Below are positions 41,934 through 53,250 of a DNA stretch of 64,000 nt, piece after piece. This DNA is from Symbiodinium natans (lineage: Eukaryota; Sar; Dinophyceae; Suessiales; Symbiodiniaceae): contig CAJNDS010001558.1 of assembly GCA_905221605.1 (NCBI GenBank), positions 62,001 to 126,000 on the forward strand, read 5' to 3'. The translations under genes were made by a program, and so were the position numbers. The first letter of the stretch is position 1. Each line of letters begins with the position of its first letter. The notes beneath the pieces are model-generated. The model saw only the letters and a program-made list of their open reading frames with translations, did no database searches and was not told the origin of the DNA.

Positions 41934-42478
41934 GGGCAAAATTTGGCCAAATCGAGCCGCGCATTTCTCATCGCATACGAAGAGCTGCCCGATTTGGCCA
42001 AATTTTGCCCGGAGGCTGCTTGGCAAAATTTGGCCAAATCGAGCCGCGCATTTCTCATCGCCTACGAAGAGCAGCCCGATTTGACCAAATTTTGCCCGAA
42101 AGCTGCTCGGCAAAATTTGGCCAAATCGAGCCGCGCCTTTCTCATCGCCTACGAAGAGCAGCCCGATTTGGCCAAATTTTGCCCGAAAGCTGCCCGGCAA
42201 AATTTGGCCAAATCGAGCCGCGCCTTTCTCATCGCCTACGAAGAGCAGCCCGATTTGGCCAAATTTTGCCCGAAAGCTGCCCGGCAAAATTTGGCCAAAT
42301 CGAGCCGCACCTTTTTCATCGCCTACGAAGAGCAGCCCGATTTGGCCAAATTTTGCCCGGAGGCTGCTTGGCAAAATTTGGCCAAATCGAGCCGCGCATT
42401 TCTCATCGCGTACGACGAGCAGCCCGATTTGGCCAAATTTTGCCCGCAGACTGTCCGGCAAAATTTGGCCAAATCCAG
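41934..42478. repeat. 87-bp repeat, open on both strands
   Basis: Six units of exactly 87 bp: TCGC(C/A)TACG-type marker at 41971, 42058, 42145, 42232, 42319 and 42406. Each unit holds facing GATTTGGCCAAATTTTGCCC and GGCAAAATTTGGCCAAATCG. Because 87 is 29 codons, frames stay open for over 200 codons on both strands (RAFLIAYEEQPDLAKFCP plus strand; FGQIGLLFVGDEKGAARFGQ minus strand). No start context or domain supports a gene. Confidence 0.95.
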
Positions 42479-42789
42479 CCGCACGTTTCCCATTGTTGGG
42501 CCCTTTGGGGCCGTTTTTTTGGGGCCAAATTGGGCCCAAAGGGCAAATGTTGCCCAAAATTAGCCAAAGGAGAAAAAAGAGCCCACTTCATAAACTGTAT
42601 AAACCTTATAAGTAGCTCTACATAATTCTTTTACCCCACCCCCCCCAGCCCTCCTCCACCTTTCGTGCCCTCTACCTCAAAAACGAAGGCTTGTACTTGC
42701 ACTTGTACTTGTAATGTACTCGTTTAGGCGCAGAGTGTGCCTAGGTCACTTGAGAAGTTTTGAGTGGTGCAGCAAACCCAGCTGATGCT

Positions 42790-45700
42790 CATGATTTCTC
42801 TGTCTCCCTATATATGGGCGATGGAACGGGTGTCCTTTTTGATCGTTTTCTGCATCTTCAAGGGAGAAAAAAGGACCCCCCAAGAAGGAAAAGTAACATA
42901 AGAAAAAGGGAGGGACATTGAAGAGATCCTCTCTTTACTTAGTCATTCCCTGTCATCTCTTCTTATCTGTTGTTTTTCTTAGTCGCTTCAAAACGCAAAA
43001 TAAGGGAAAGGCGATTTCCTGAAGAGGAGGAAGGGTACTGTACCTATCTGTGAATAGCAAGATTGGCTTTTTCGAATTAGGGAGAGACAAGGGAGATATA
43101 TAAAGCTTTGCGACAAGTTTTGTCACTCCGTCTCCTTGCTTCCTGTCTGTTCTATTCCTTGCAGAGATCAGGGAGAGAGGATAGATAAAGAAGAGTGCCA
43201 TCTTCTTTGCGCCTTGTTTTGTCTCTCCCTCTCCTTTATTCATCTCTCTTCTATTCTTTTCTTGGCTCTTCCCATTAAAATTGTGTTCCTTTCATCGCTC
43301 CTCTCTCCTTCTCTTTCCCTTCTCTTCTGCTGTTCCCCTTTATATGACAAAAAACACAAGAAAGGAAGAACAAGAGGGGAATGGAGGCCCTTTTCCTGTC
43401 TTCTCCTGTTGCAATGAATAAGGAAAAGAGCATAGGAGATAAGGAAGGGAATTGAAGAGCAAATGGGCGATGGAACTGGAACGGGTGTTCCTTTTGAGAG
43501 TTTTCTGCATCTTCAAGGGAGAAAAAAGACATCCCCCAAGAAGGAAAAGTAACATAAGAGATAGGGAGGAAAATTGAAGAGCTCCTCTCTTTACCTAGTC
43601 ATTCCCTGTCCTCTCTTCTTATCTGTTGTTTTTCTTAGTCGCTTCAAAAAGCAAAATAAGGGAAAGGCGATTTCCTGAAGAGGAAGAAGGGCACCTATCT
43701 ATCTGTGAATAGCAAGATTGGTTTTTTCTAATTAGGGAGAGACAAGGGAGAGATATAAAGCTTTGCGACAAGTTTTGTCACTCCGTCTCCTTGCTTCCTG
43801 TCTGTTCTATTCCTTGCAGAGATAAGGGAGAGAGGATAGATAAAGAAGAGTGCCATCTTCTTTGCGCCTTGTTTTGTCTCTCCCTCTCCTTTATTCATCT
43901 CTCTTCTATTCTTTTCTTGGCTCTTCCCATTAATATGGTGTTATTGTTATCTCTCCTCGCTCCTTCTCTTTCCCTTCTCTTCTGCTGTTCCCCCTTAAAT
44001 GACAAAAACGCAAGAAAGGAAGAACAAGAGGGGAAGGAGGCCCTGTTCTTTTCACAATGGATGGGGCAAGTGAGCGGGGTTGGCTCCTTGCCCGTAGACC
44101 CTCCCCATGCTTCAGCATATTCTTCCTCTCGCCCTATCGCCTCTCTGTTCTTTTCCTTGTTCCCAAACGGAAAAAGTGAACGGGTTCCTGAAGACGAGAG
44201 AGGGCGCCTGTTTTTCTAATTATAGAGGGAAAAGGGAAAGACAAGGATGATAGATAAAGAAGAGTGCGATCCGTCTCCTTGTTTCTTGTCTTTTCTCTTC
44301 TTTTCAATACCCTTCCAGAAAATTAAAATGGCATCCTTGTTGTCTCTCCTCTCTCACTTCTCTTTCCCTTCTCTCCTTCTGTTTCCGTTTAGCTGTTAAA
44401 CCACAATAAAGGAACTTGTATGATAAAGGCAGTGGGAGGGTAAGCAGAGGGTGACTCCTTGAGTGTGGACCTTGCCATACTTCATCATATCACTCTTTTC
44501 GGCCTATCTCTTCTGCTCTTTTCCTTACCCTTCTCCTTTTCATAATTCTTCCTGCTTAGTTTTTCTTATTTCGAAAAGAAAAAGGGAAGGGAGAGATAAG
44601 GGAGAGGGGATGGATTAAGAAGAGCGCCATCTTCTTTGCAACTTGTTTTGTCTCTCCTTCTCCTTTATTCATCTCTCTTCCATTCTTTTCTTGGCTCTTC
44701 CCATTAAAATTGTGTTCCTTTCATCGCTCCTCTCCCCTTCTCTTTCCCTTCTCTTCTCCTGTTCCCCTTTATATGACAAACACACAAGAAAGGAAGAACA
44801 AGAGGGGAATGGAGGCCCTTTTCCTGTCTTCTCCTGTTGCAATGAATAAGGAAAAGAGCATAGGAGATAAGGAAGCGAATTGAAGAGTAAATGGGCGATG
44901 GAACGGGCGTTTCTTTTGAGAGTTTTCTGCATCTTCAAGGGAGAAAAAAGGACATCCCCCAAGGAGGAAAAGTAACATAAGAGATAGGGAGGAAAATTGA
45001 AGAGCTCCTCTCTTTACCTAGTCATTCCCTGTCCTCTCTTCTTATCTGTTGTTCTTCTTAGTCGCTTCAACAAGCAAAATAAGGGAAAGGCGATTTCCTG
45101 AAGAGGAAGAAGGGCACCTATCTATCTGTGAATAGCAAGATTGGTTTTTTCTAATTAGGGAGAGACAAGGGAGATATATAAAGCTTTGCGACAAGTTTTG
45201 TCACTCCGTCTCCTTGCTTCCTGTCTGTTCTATTCCTTGCAGAGATAAGGGAGAGAGGATAGATAAAGAAGAGTGCCATCTTCTTTGCGCCTTGTTTTGT
45301 CTCTCCCTCTCCTTTATTCATCTCTCTTCTATTCTTTTCTTGGCTCTTCCCATTAAAATTGTGTTCCTTTCATCGCTCCTCTCTCCTTCTCTTTCCCTTC
45401 TCTTCTGCTGTTCCCCCTTAAATGACAAAAACGCAAGAAAGGAAGAACAAGAGGGGAATGGAGGCCCTGTTCTTTTCACAATGGATGGGGCAAGTGAGCG
45501 GGGTTGGCTACTTGCCCGTAGACCCTCCCCATGCTTCAGCAAATTCTTCCTCTCGCCCTATCGCCTCTGTTCTTTTCCTTGTTCCCAAACGGAAAAAGTG
45601 AACGGGTTCCTGAAGACGAGAGGGGGCGCCTGTTTTTCTAATTATAGAGGGAAAAGGGAAAGACAAGGATGATAGATACAGAAGAGTGCCATCCGTCCCC

Positions 45701-47640
45701 TTGTTTCTTGTCTTTTCTCTTCTTTTCAATACCCTTCCAGAAAATTAACATGGCATCCTTGTTGTCTCTCCTCTCTCACTTCTCTTTCCCTTCTCTCCTT
45801 CTGTTTCCGTTTAGCTGATAAACCACAAGAAGGGAACTTGTATGATAAGGGCAGTGGGAGGGTAAGCAGAGGGTGACTCCTTGCGTGTGGACCTTGCCAT
45901 ACTTCATCATATCACTCTTTTCGGCCTATCTCTTCTGCTCTTTTCCTTACCCTTCTCCTTTTCATAATTCTTCCTGCTTAGTTTTTCTTATTTCGAAAAG
46001 AAAAAGGGAAGGGAGAGAAAAGGGAGAGGGGATGGATTAAGAAGAGCGCCATCTTCTTTGCAACTTGTTTTGTCTCTCCTTCTCCTTTATTCATCTCTCT
46101 TCCATTCTTTTCTTGGCTCTTCCCATTAAAATTGTGTTCCTTTCATCGCTCCTCTCTCCTTCTCTTTCCCTTCTCTTCTCCTGTTCCCCTTTATATGACA
46201 AAAACACAAGAAAGGAAGAACAAGAGGGGAATGGAGGCCCTTTTCCTGTCTTCTCCTGTTGCAATGACTAAGGAAAAGAGCATAGGAGATAAGGAAGGGA
46301 AGAGTAAATGGGCGATGGAACGGGTGTTCCTTTTGAGAGTTTTCTGCATCTTCAAGGGAGAAAAAAGGACCCCCCAAGAAGGAAAAGTAATGCAAAATTG
46401 AAGAGCTCCTCTCTTTACCTAGTCATTCCCTGTCCTTTCTTCTTATCTGTTCTTTTTCTTATTCGCTTCAGAAAGCAAAATAAGGGAAAGGCGATTTCCT
46501 GAAGAGGAAGAAGGGCACTTATCTATTTGCGAAGAGCAAGATTGGTTTTTTTCTAATTAGGGAGAGACTTGCCCCGCCTGAGCCTCCCTGGCCTGCTTGT
46601 TGTGGCCACATTCCGCTACAGTTGCCCCGCCTGAGTCTCCCTGGCCTGCTTATTGTGGCCACATTCCGGTACAGTTGCGCTTCCAGAAAAATGCCATCCT
46701 TGTCATCTCTCCTCTCTCACTTCCCTTTCCCTTCTCTCCTTCTGTTTCCTTTCAACTGACACAGCGCAAGAAAGGAACTTGTATGATAAGGCAGTGGAAG
46801 GGTAAGCAGAGGGTGACTCCTTGCGCGTGGACCTTGCCATACCCCCTCCTATCGGCCTATCCCTTCTGTTCCTTTCCGTCCCCTTCTCCTTCTCATAGTT
46901 CTTCCTTTTTGTTGTCTTATTTCGAAAAGAAAGAGGGCAGGGAGAGATAAGGGGGAGAGGATAGATAAAGAAGAGTGCCATCTTCTCTGCGCCTTATTTT
47001 GTCTCTCCCTCTCCTTTATTCATCTCTCTTCTATTCTTTTCTTTGCTCTTCCCAGTACGCAATCCTTTTTGTCTCTCCTCTCTCCTTCTCTCTCCCTTCT
47101 CTTCTCCTGTTCCCCTTGATGTGACAAAAACACAAGAAAGGAAGAACAAGAGGGGAATGGAGGCCCTGTTCCTTTCTTTTCCTGTTTCAATGGATGGGGA
47201 AAGTGAGCGGGGTTGGCTCCTTGTCCGTAGACCCTCCCCATGCTTCAGCAAATCCCTCCTCTCGCCTTATCGCCTCTGTTCTTTCCTTGTTCCCACATGG
47301 AAAAAGAAAACGGGTTCCTTTGCATGTTCATTGTTCTTCCTTTTGTTGTTTATTTGAAAAGGAAAAGAGCAAGAGAAGAAAGATGAAAACGAGCACCATC
47401 TTCTCTTAGCCTGATTTTGCACCTCCCTCTCCTGTCTTCATTTCTCTTCCATTCTTTTCATTGCTCTTCCCATTAAAATTGCATTCCTTTTGATCTCTCC
47501 TCTGATCTGCGAAGAGCAAGAATGGTCTTGTCTTTTGAATTATAGAGGGAAACGGGAGAGGCAAGGAAGGGAGAGATGATAGATAAAGAAGAGTGCCATC
47601 CGTCTCCTTGTTTCTTGTCTCTTCTCTTCTTTTCAATCAA
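42790..47640. repeat. higher-order repeat, about 1.42-kb period
   Basis: CTGTCTGTTCTATTCCTTGC stands at 43143, 43798 and 45221; CTTGTTTTGTCTCTCCTTCT at 44643 and 46065; units are about 1.42 kb with an extra partial unit of 655 bp at the left. A block GAGATATATAAAGCTTTGCG recurs in each (also at 41706), as do polypurine/polypyrimidine stretches. Open frames of 60-150 codons repeat with the units and look like low-complexity by-products. Confidence 0.9.
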
Positions 47641-48062
47641 TACCCTTCCAGAAAATTAAAATGGCCTCCTTGTTGTCTCTCCTCTCTCACTTCTCTTTCC
47701 CTTCTGCCGCAGCCAAACAGCGACTTTTTCACGCAGGCTGAAAAAAGAACACGCATACACAGATAGCAAAGAGAAACAAATGAAAATAAGAACAACCAGA
47801 AATTCGCAGTTCGTAATGGCGTGCGGCTAGGCCTAGAACCGCTGGGCATGAGATTTGCGTGCCATATGTAGGTGTAAATATGTATTTTTGTATTACGATA
47901 TTTATATTCGCTCTTTTTAAGCAATAAGAAAAACCCAAAGCCAAATAGACCCTAAAGGCGGCGGGCTCATATATATATATATATATATTCCTTATAACGG
48001 GAATATGGGGATGATTATGCTTTTATCTTTTGGGGGAGATTGAGCAAATAGGTCTCCTTCAG

Positions 48063-48119
48063 CCTAAACCCTAACCCTAAACCCTAAACCCTAAACCCTA
48101 AACCCTAAACCCTAAACCC
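48063..48119 (+). repeat. interstitial CCCTAAA array
   Basis: Eight units; first telomeric-type array after the satellite region, directly 5' of exon 48120. Confidence 0.95.
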
Positions 48120-48218
48120 TTGATGCGACATGAAGTTCACACCTTGACGCCTCGTTTTCTGCTTGAGACTTTCGGCCTCACCCTTTACTTGAGCAGCGTC
48201 ACCAGCTCGATAGCGTTC
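48120..48218 (+). CDS. exon, unknown hydrophobic protein
   Basis: The frame contains HEVHTLTPRFLLETFGLTLY and LSSVTSSIAF, ending in CAG at 48218-48220 where TTTAGGG begins. CCCTAAA directly precedes. May be membrane-associated. Confidence 0.5.
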
Positions 48219-48605
48219 AGGGTTTAGTTTAGGGTTTAGGGTTTAGGGTTTAGGGTTTAAGGTTTAGGGTTTCGGCTTGCGTGGAAATCTAGCCCCTCGT
48301 TTTGCGAAGCCCTCAGCCCTAAACCCCAGACGTATATGTTCGTAGTTTTGATCTAAGGTTGGAACCATGGGCACTTTGCATGGTCCCTTACTATGTACAG
48401 GGTTATATAACAGGGGACCCAAGTACAGGGCCATTCTTCGGATCCCCTATTTGACTCATGACCTCCAGCTGTCTCTCTCGTCCACTCCACATTCCGATCT
48501 ACATAGCCAACCCTAAACCCCAAACCCTAAACCTTAAACCCCAAACCCCAAACCCCGAACCCCAAACCCCGAACCCCGAACCCCAAACCTAAACCCACAT
48601 CTGAG

Positions 48606-48675
48606 GATGCCGTTCGCGGGCTTCCTGTGCGGCCGCGATGACGACGAGTGTGGCCTCCTGAGGCATCTTGGCCAG
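48606..48675 (+). CDS. candidate exon, unknown protein
   Basis: After catctgag, ATG opens MPFAGFLCGRDDDECGLLRH and ends LGQ before TTTAGGG. CCCAAAC-type repeats precede. Confidence 0.45.
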
Positions 48676-49274
48676 GGTTTAGGGTTTAGGGTTTAGGGTT
48701 TAGGGTTTAGGGTTTACGGTTTACGGGGGGGAAGAAGAGTTCAGGGCTCAACCCTGAAGAGTCCCCCCAAAAAAGCCCCTTCTCGCAAGCCCAGGCCGAG
48801 CAACCCCCCCCAACAAGACCAGCAGCCCTCTGAATTCTACAAGCCCGAAGCCCTAGGTCCTAAAGTGTTGTGCCGGTGAGAGCTGTTGGGCTTAGATATA
48901 AGTATCACGGCGCCTTTGTTGTTCATACCCCCCCCCCCCTTCCCAAGCTGTGCTTGTAATCCCTTCGAGGGTTTAGGGGTATGGGCTTGCGGGGTTTGAG
49001 GTTTCTGATATAGCTCCTTCCCGTACAGCTCCTTCCCGTTTGCAGCCGAAGAAGATCGGATTTCGGGGCGTAGAGACATGAGCTTCGTAGGGTTTAAACT
49101 GCATTTACACATCCGCAGCAGGGACGGTTGCGCCCGAAACTGCTCTCAGATGCATCCGGCATCCCATGAACACCCCAACCTTTGCCTTGAACCCTAAACC
49201 CTAAACCCTAAACCCCAAACCCTCCAAGCCTAGACCCCAAACCTTCATTAAGAGACCTATCCCTAAACCCGAAG

Positions 49275-49363
49275 ACCCTTGCCTCGACCTGGGGGAGGAT
49301 CTGTGGACGCCCCTCGCGGCCTCCCCGCCGCGAACCTTGGGGGACCGGTTTGGAATCTCACCA
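49275..49363 (+). CDS. candidate exon, unknown protein
   Basis: The frame reads PCLDLGEDLWTPLAASPPRT then LGDRFGISP, followed by TTTAGGG. Another open island lies at 49118-49165 (QGRLRPKLLSDASGIP). Confidence 0.5.
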
Positions 49364-49399
49364 GTCAGGGTTTAGGGTTTAGGGTTTAAGGTTCAGGGT

Positions 49400-50060
49400 T
49401 CCTTCGCCTGGTTGTTTATTATGTCAAGGCCAGGGCAACGCATTCGGATTTATGTTTGGTTTTTTGTTCACATACATCCAGGCGAGTATTTACATAGACT
49501 CGCTTGATTAATTACGTTCGAAGAGGAATGCTAATCTGCTCAAAGGCTCATTGCGCTGAGTAAGCAGCCACTGCTATTACAGAACAAAATGTAGCGTCTC
49601 TGATTTTATGAATCGCCCCTCAGATAAGTGTTGTAGTCGGGAGGAAGACTAGCAACTGTATAAGTCGGCCCTGAGAGTAGCAGCATAGTAGTTCGGGTGC
49701 CATTTCCATCAAACATCAAGAATGGTTCGCCCTTTTTGTCCGCCTTGCTCATTTGCAAAATTGACACAAACTAGCCCCTGCATCTGCGGAGGAATGCGAA
49801 GACATCGCAAGGTAATCGCAACCACCTCTGCTAACAAAGCATCATGAACAGAATGCAATGTGTTGAAATGCGGCCACCCTCAGAGTAGCAGCTTGCTACG
49901 TCAGTTGAGGCCATCAGGTTATTTGCTACATACATTCTTCGCCACTATACATGGGGGTTTAAGGTTTCGAGGGATCACGATGCACCCTGAGGTGTGCAAG
50001 GTTAAGCCCAAGAGTGTCCCTCAAAGGTGTACACAGTTTTGGGGCCTCTGGTCTGGCAGC
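49400..50060. other. unique interval without recognisable gene
   Basis: AT-richer sequence free of telomeric arrays; one open frame (49860-50063) without recognisable features. Confidence 0.4.
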
Positions 50061-50269
50061 TGATGCTTGGGGCTTTCTTGGTTTGTCCGGTTTAGAAACC
50101 CGAGATCCTAAAATCAACCCAAACCCCAAACCCAAACCCTGAACCCTATAAACCCTGCAAAACCCCTAAACCCTAAACCCTAAACCCTAAACCCTAAACC
50201 CTAAACCCTAAACCCTTGGTATTTTGACCATAAGGCGCCTGTTAGGGTCTCTTTGCCCGCCGACTCGAG

Positions 50270-50310
50270 GTGGCGGGGATGTGGCAGCGGTTTCTGCAAA
50301 GGCGCGCCAA
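50270..50310 (+). CDS. candidate short exon
   Basis: After cgactcgag the frame reads VAGMWQRFLQRRAK, with GT (gttggg) next and a TTTAGGG array following. CCCTAAA repeats at 50162-50215 precede. Confidence 0.4.
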
Positions 50311-50611
50311 GTTGGGTTTAGGGTTTAGGGTTTAGGGTTTAGGGCCTCACGATGTAGAGGTGGAAGTCGACCGTTGAGGGTTCCGGCGCATGTACGGAAG
50401 AGCAAGAAATTGAAACACCAGATGCTTGCAAACGAATCTGCATGAGCCCAAATGTGCTCTTCTTCCTTAGATAAACCTTTTAAACCCTAAACCCTATAAA
50501 TACTAAACCCTAAACCCTAAACCCTAAACCCTAAATCCTACACCCGCTACCTCCTGTGCCCTGAAGGCGATGGCGACTGTGGAGGCCAAGCAATGAGAAA
50601 GCAAGCGCAGG

Positions 50612-50741
50612 GTTTAGGGTTTAGGGTTTAGGGTTTAGGGTTTAGGGTTTAGGGTTTAGGGTTTAGGGTTTAGGGTTTAGGGTTTAGGGTTTAGGGTTTA
50701 TAATTCAGGGTTTAGGGTTTAGGGTTTAGGGTTTAGGGTTT
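50612..50741 (+). repeat. interstitial TTTAGGG array
   Basis: About 18 units with one interruption at 50700. It is the last array upstream of the methyltransferase gene. Confidence 0.97.
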
Positions 50742-50951
50742 GGGGCTTTGGGGTTTCGAGGTTTATTGCTTGGTTTCCAGGGTTGGTTGTAGTATGCTAG
50801 GGTTTATTATGGAGTTTCCGGGGCTTATTATAGGTGTACAGGTTGACCACGATTGCAAAAAAGAGGCAGGTCTCGGAAGGTTTGGCTGCGAATTTCAGAG
50901 CATTTGCGCACCTCAAGCAATCCCAAGCTCCACAGCACACAGCACACAGCC

Positions 50952-52233
50952 ATGTCCGGGGCCCTCGCGATGCAAAGCATGCTCAGCTTGGTGGGGAAGC
51001 AGAGTTCCACGCAGCTGTTCTTCAGAGGCAACTTCCGGGAAGCCCTGGCCACTGTGGGGGTTTTGCTGGCAATTGGCATGTCCTCCTTGAGTGCGTGGCC
51101 TTCTTTGTCCGAAGTGTCTGCCCTGGGACGTGGGGATGCATTGCAGTGCCTGCCTTTTCGCAGCCTTGAAATGACCACGAACTGCCCGCAGGAGGATGAC
51201 TGGGTAGCGCACCTTCTGGCACATGACACCCGCCCCGTGGATGCAAACACCGTCTTTCTGGATGTGGGCTGCAACACCGGCGCGGACGCAGTGAAGTACC
51301 TAGACCTTTGGGGTCGCAGCCCCGGCATCTTTCAGGCGTGGCATGAAGGTCTCAAGGGGGAGGGAGCCATCCGGGCAGGAAGCTGCCAGAATAACCAGAG
51401 CACGTGGCCACAACGCGCTGCCAGCTCTTCCATGAATCCGACTGTCATTTGCGTCGAGCCCATGTCGGCCAACGTAGAGGTCATGCGCGCCTTGCACCGC
51501 AGAGTCCTGAACAGCAGCAGCGCGTTCGAAATCATCCATGCTGCTGTGTCGGACCATGTTGGCGTGGCTGACTTCCCATCCGGTCAAGTGGGCACCGAGG
51601 ACTTCGGGCTGGATGTTGCCTCCCCGGTGGATCCGGCCGGGAATGCTCGCGAAATCGAGACCGTGGAGATCAATGTGACGTCTGCAGATCGGCATGATTC
51701 AGAAAGTTTCATATCGTATGAGCATGATTCAGAAAGTTTCATGTCGTAAGAGCATCCTCAGCAGTGTGTGTATGCGCATATGCCTTGATTCCTGTGCCCC
51801 AGCCAGTAGGGCCCTCTCTATTCTCTAGGGTTTGCCTGCTTTGCTGCGGCAGGTCGACACGCTGATGGCTTCTCGCGGCCTCTCGCGCGTGGATGTGCTG
51901 TCTGTGGACACCGAGGGCCACGATCCCCTTGTGCTGGTCGGCGCCTCCAAGGCGTTGAAGACCGTGCGCCTGCTGTTCTTCGAGGTGCATCAGGACCTGA
52001 CCGGTTCACCCTGGAGCCGAACGTCCCTCCTCTCAGTCGCCGAAACCTTGGACGACTTTGACCTGGACTGTTTCTGGGCTGGGAACAACGGGAAGCTCCA
52101 GAAGATTACGGGCTGCTGGACCATGCAGGATGAGAGCACCCACAGCCCGATCCCATGGGCGAACATCCTTTGTGTCAGGAGAGGTGATGAGTGGCATGGG
52201 GCTTTGCAGAAGTACGTCGGAGCCATCGCCTAG
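50952..52233 (+). CDS. FkbM-family methyltransferase, two exons
   Basis: Exon 1 50952-51686 (245 codons) and exon 2 51829-52233 (134 codons and TAG) give 379 residues. ATG 50952 is preferred over the upstream in-frame ATG 50853 because residues 31-49 then form a membrane segment (ALATVGVLLAIGMSSLSAW) close to the N-terminus, as in a type II membrane or secretory protein. VFLDVGCNTGADAVKYLDLW (101-120) is the SAM-binding glycine motif, ICVEP (166-170) the acidic motif II, and DVLSVDTEGHD (267-277) the FkbM-type KIDVEGxE motif. The FkbM family O-methylates sugars or similar substrates; the substrate here is unknown. The 142-bp intron has a GA donor (GATCGG) and ttctctattctctag acceptor and no telomeric repeat. 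Well-biased codons and clear motifs make this the best gene in the window. Confidence 0.88.
51693..51752 (+). repeat. 30-bp tandem duplication inside the FkbM intron
   Basis: CATGATTCAGAAAGTTTCAT then RTCGTAWGAG occurs twice in a row, just after the presumed donor. Read-through would translate it as HDSESF repeats before TAA. Confidence 0.9.
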
Positions 52234-52926
52234 GCCCCCTTGCGCCGAACAAGCGCTGTAATTAAGGGCGCTGCGTTGACAGAGCCAGTGCTGCATGCGT
52301 TTGCAAGCAAGTCGCAGGCCTCGAGGCCTGTTTTTCGGCTTAAATTTCCTCGTGCCTACGATCTTGCAGCTCTAGGGAGCGTGCCGGAACGAGACACGCG
52401 GAGTGCTCTCCCATTCCCCCTCTGTATAGCCCTGTCATTGTAGGGAATGGCTTGAGTACTATCACGATCCCTGCATCGGAGTCTTCACGCACGTTGAAAG
52501 CCGTTGCAACGATCGCAATCCTATCAGTCGAGCCATCCGACACGCCAGCAAGATCCGAAAAGATGGGCTGAGGGTTTGGGGTTTAATTATAGGGTTTAGG
52601 GTTTAGGCTTTAGGCTTTAGGGTTTCGGGTTTAGGATTTAGGGTTTAGCCTTTTCCGGTCTAGAGCTTGGTCTTTCCGATCTGGCATCGCGCTCCCTGCT
52701 CTGAACCCCTTCAAAAAGCTCGAAGTGATACCTTTTCTATTGCTCGGCTACTCACCTCACCCTGAGTATCCTTAAGCCCTAAATCCTAAGCCCTCAACCC
52801 TCTACCTTCAACCCTAAACCCAAAACCCTAAACCCTCAACCCTAAACCCTTAACCCTTAACCCTCAACCCTAAACCCTCAACCCTAAACCCTAAACCCTA
52901 AACCCTAAACCCTAACCGGCTGCAAG

Positions 52927-53007
52927 CACTACTTCGGGAAACTTCGGGCGCAGGCACCACCTCCCGCCCTCATCCCACCGGCTCCCGCAGCACCAGCTCC
53001 AGGCAGA
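52927..53007 (+). CDS. candidate exon, Pro/Ala-rich
   Basis: After ggctgcaag the frame reads HYFGKLRAQAPPPALIPPAP then AAPAPGRR. CCCTAAA precedes, TTTAGGGG follows. Confidence 0.45.
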
Positions 53008-53011
53008 AGGG

Positions 53012-53250
53012 TTTGGGGGGTTAGGGGGTTTAGGGGTTGAGGGGTTGAGGGGTTGAGGGGTTGAGGGGGTTTAGGGGGTTTAAGGGTTTAGGGGGTTTAG
53101 GGGGTTTAGGGGGTTTAGGGGGTTTAAGGGTTTAGGGGTTTGGGGGGTTTAGGGTTTAAGGGTTGAGAGGTTTAGGGTTGAGGGGTTTAGGGGTTTAGAG
53201 GTTTAGGGGTTTGGGAGTTTAGGGGTTAGGGGTTCAGGGGTTTAGGGGTT
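53012..53250 (+). repeat. 8/9-bp TTTAGGGG and TTGAGGGG array
   Basis: About 27 units of the 8-9 bp variants in place of the 7-bp motif. Confidence 0.95.

Larger units (their letters stand above)
36200..48062. other. satellite mosaic without TTTAGGG
   Basis: About 11.9 kb with no telomeric-type array, in contrast to both sides. It contains at least eight different tandem or palindromic repeat types, listed separately, and no convincing gene. Confidence 0.85.

Noticed and set aside
43136-46502. Repeated frame beginning MLPVCSIPCRD (43136, 43791, 45214) as a gene family
   Set aside because: It repeats only because the 1.42-kb unit repeats; ends vary by frameshift and the peptide is leucine/serine low complexity.
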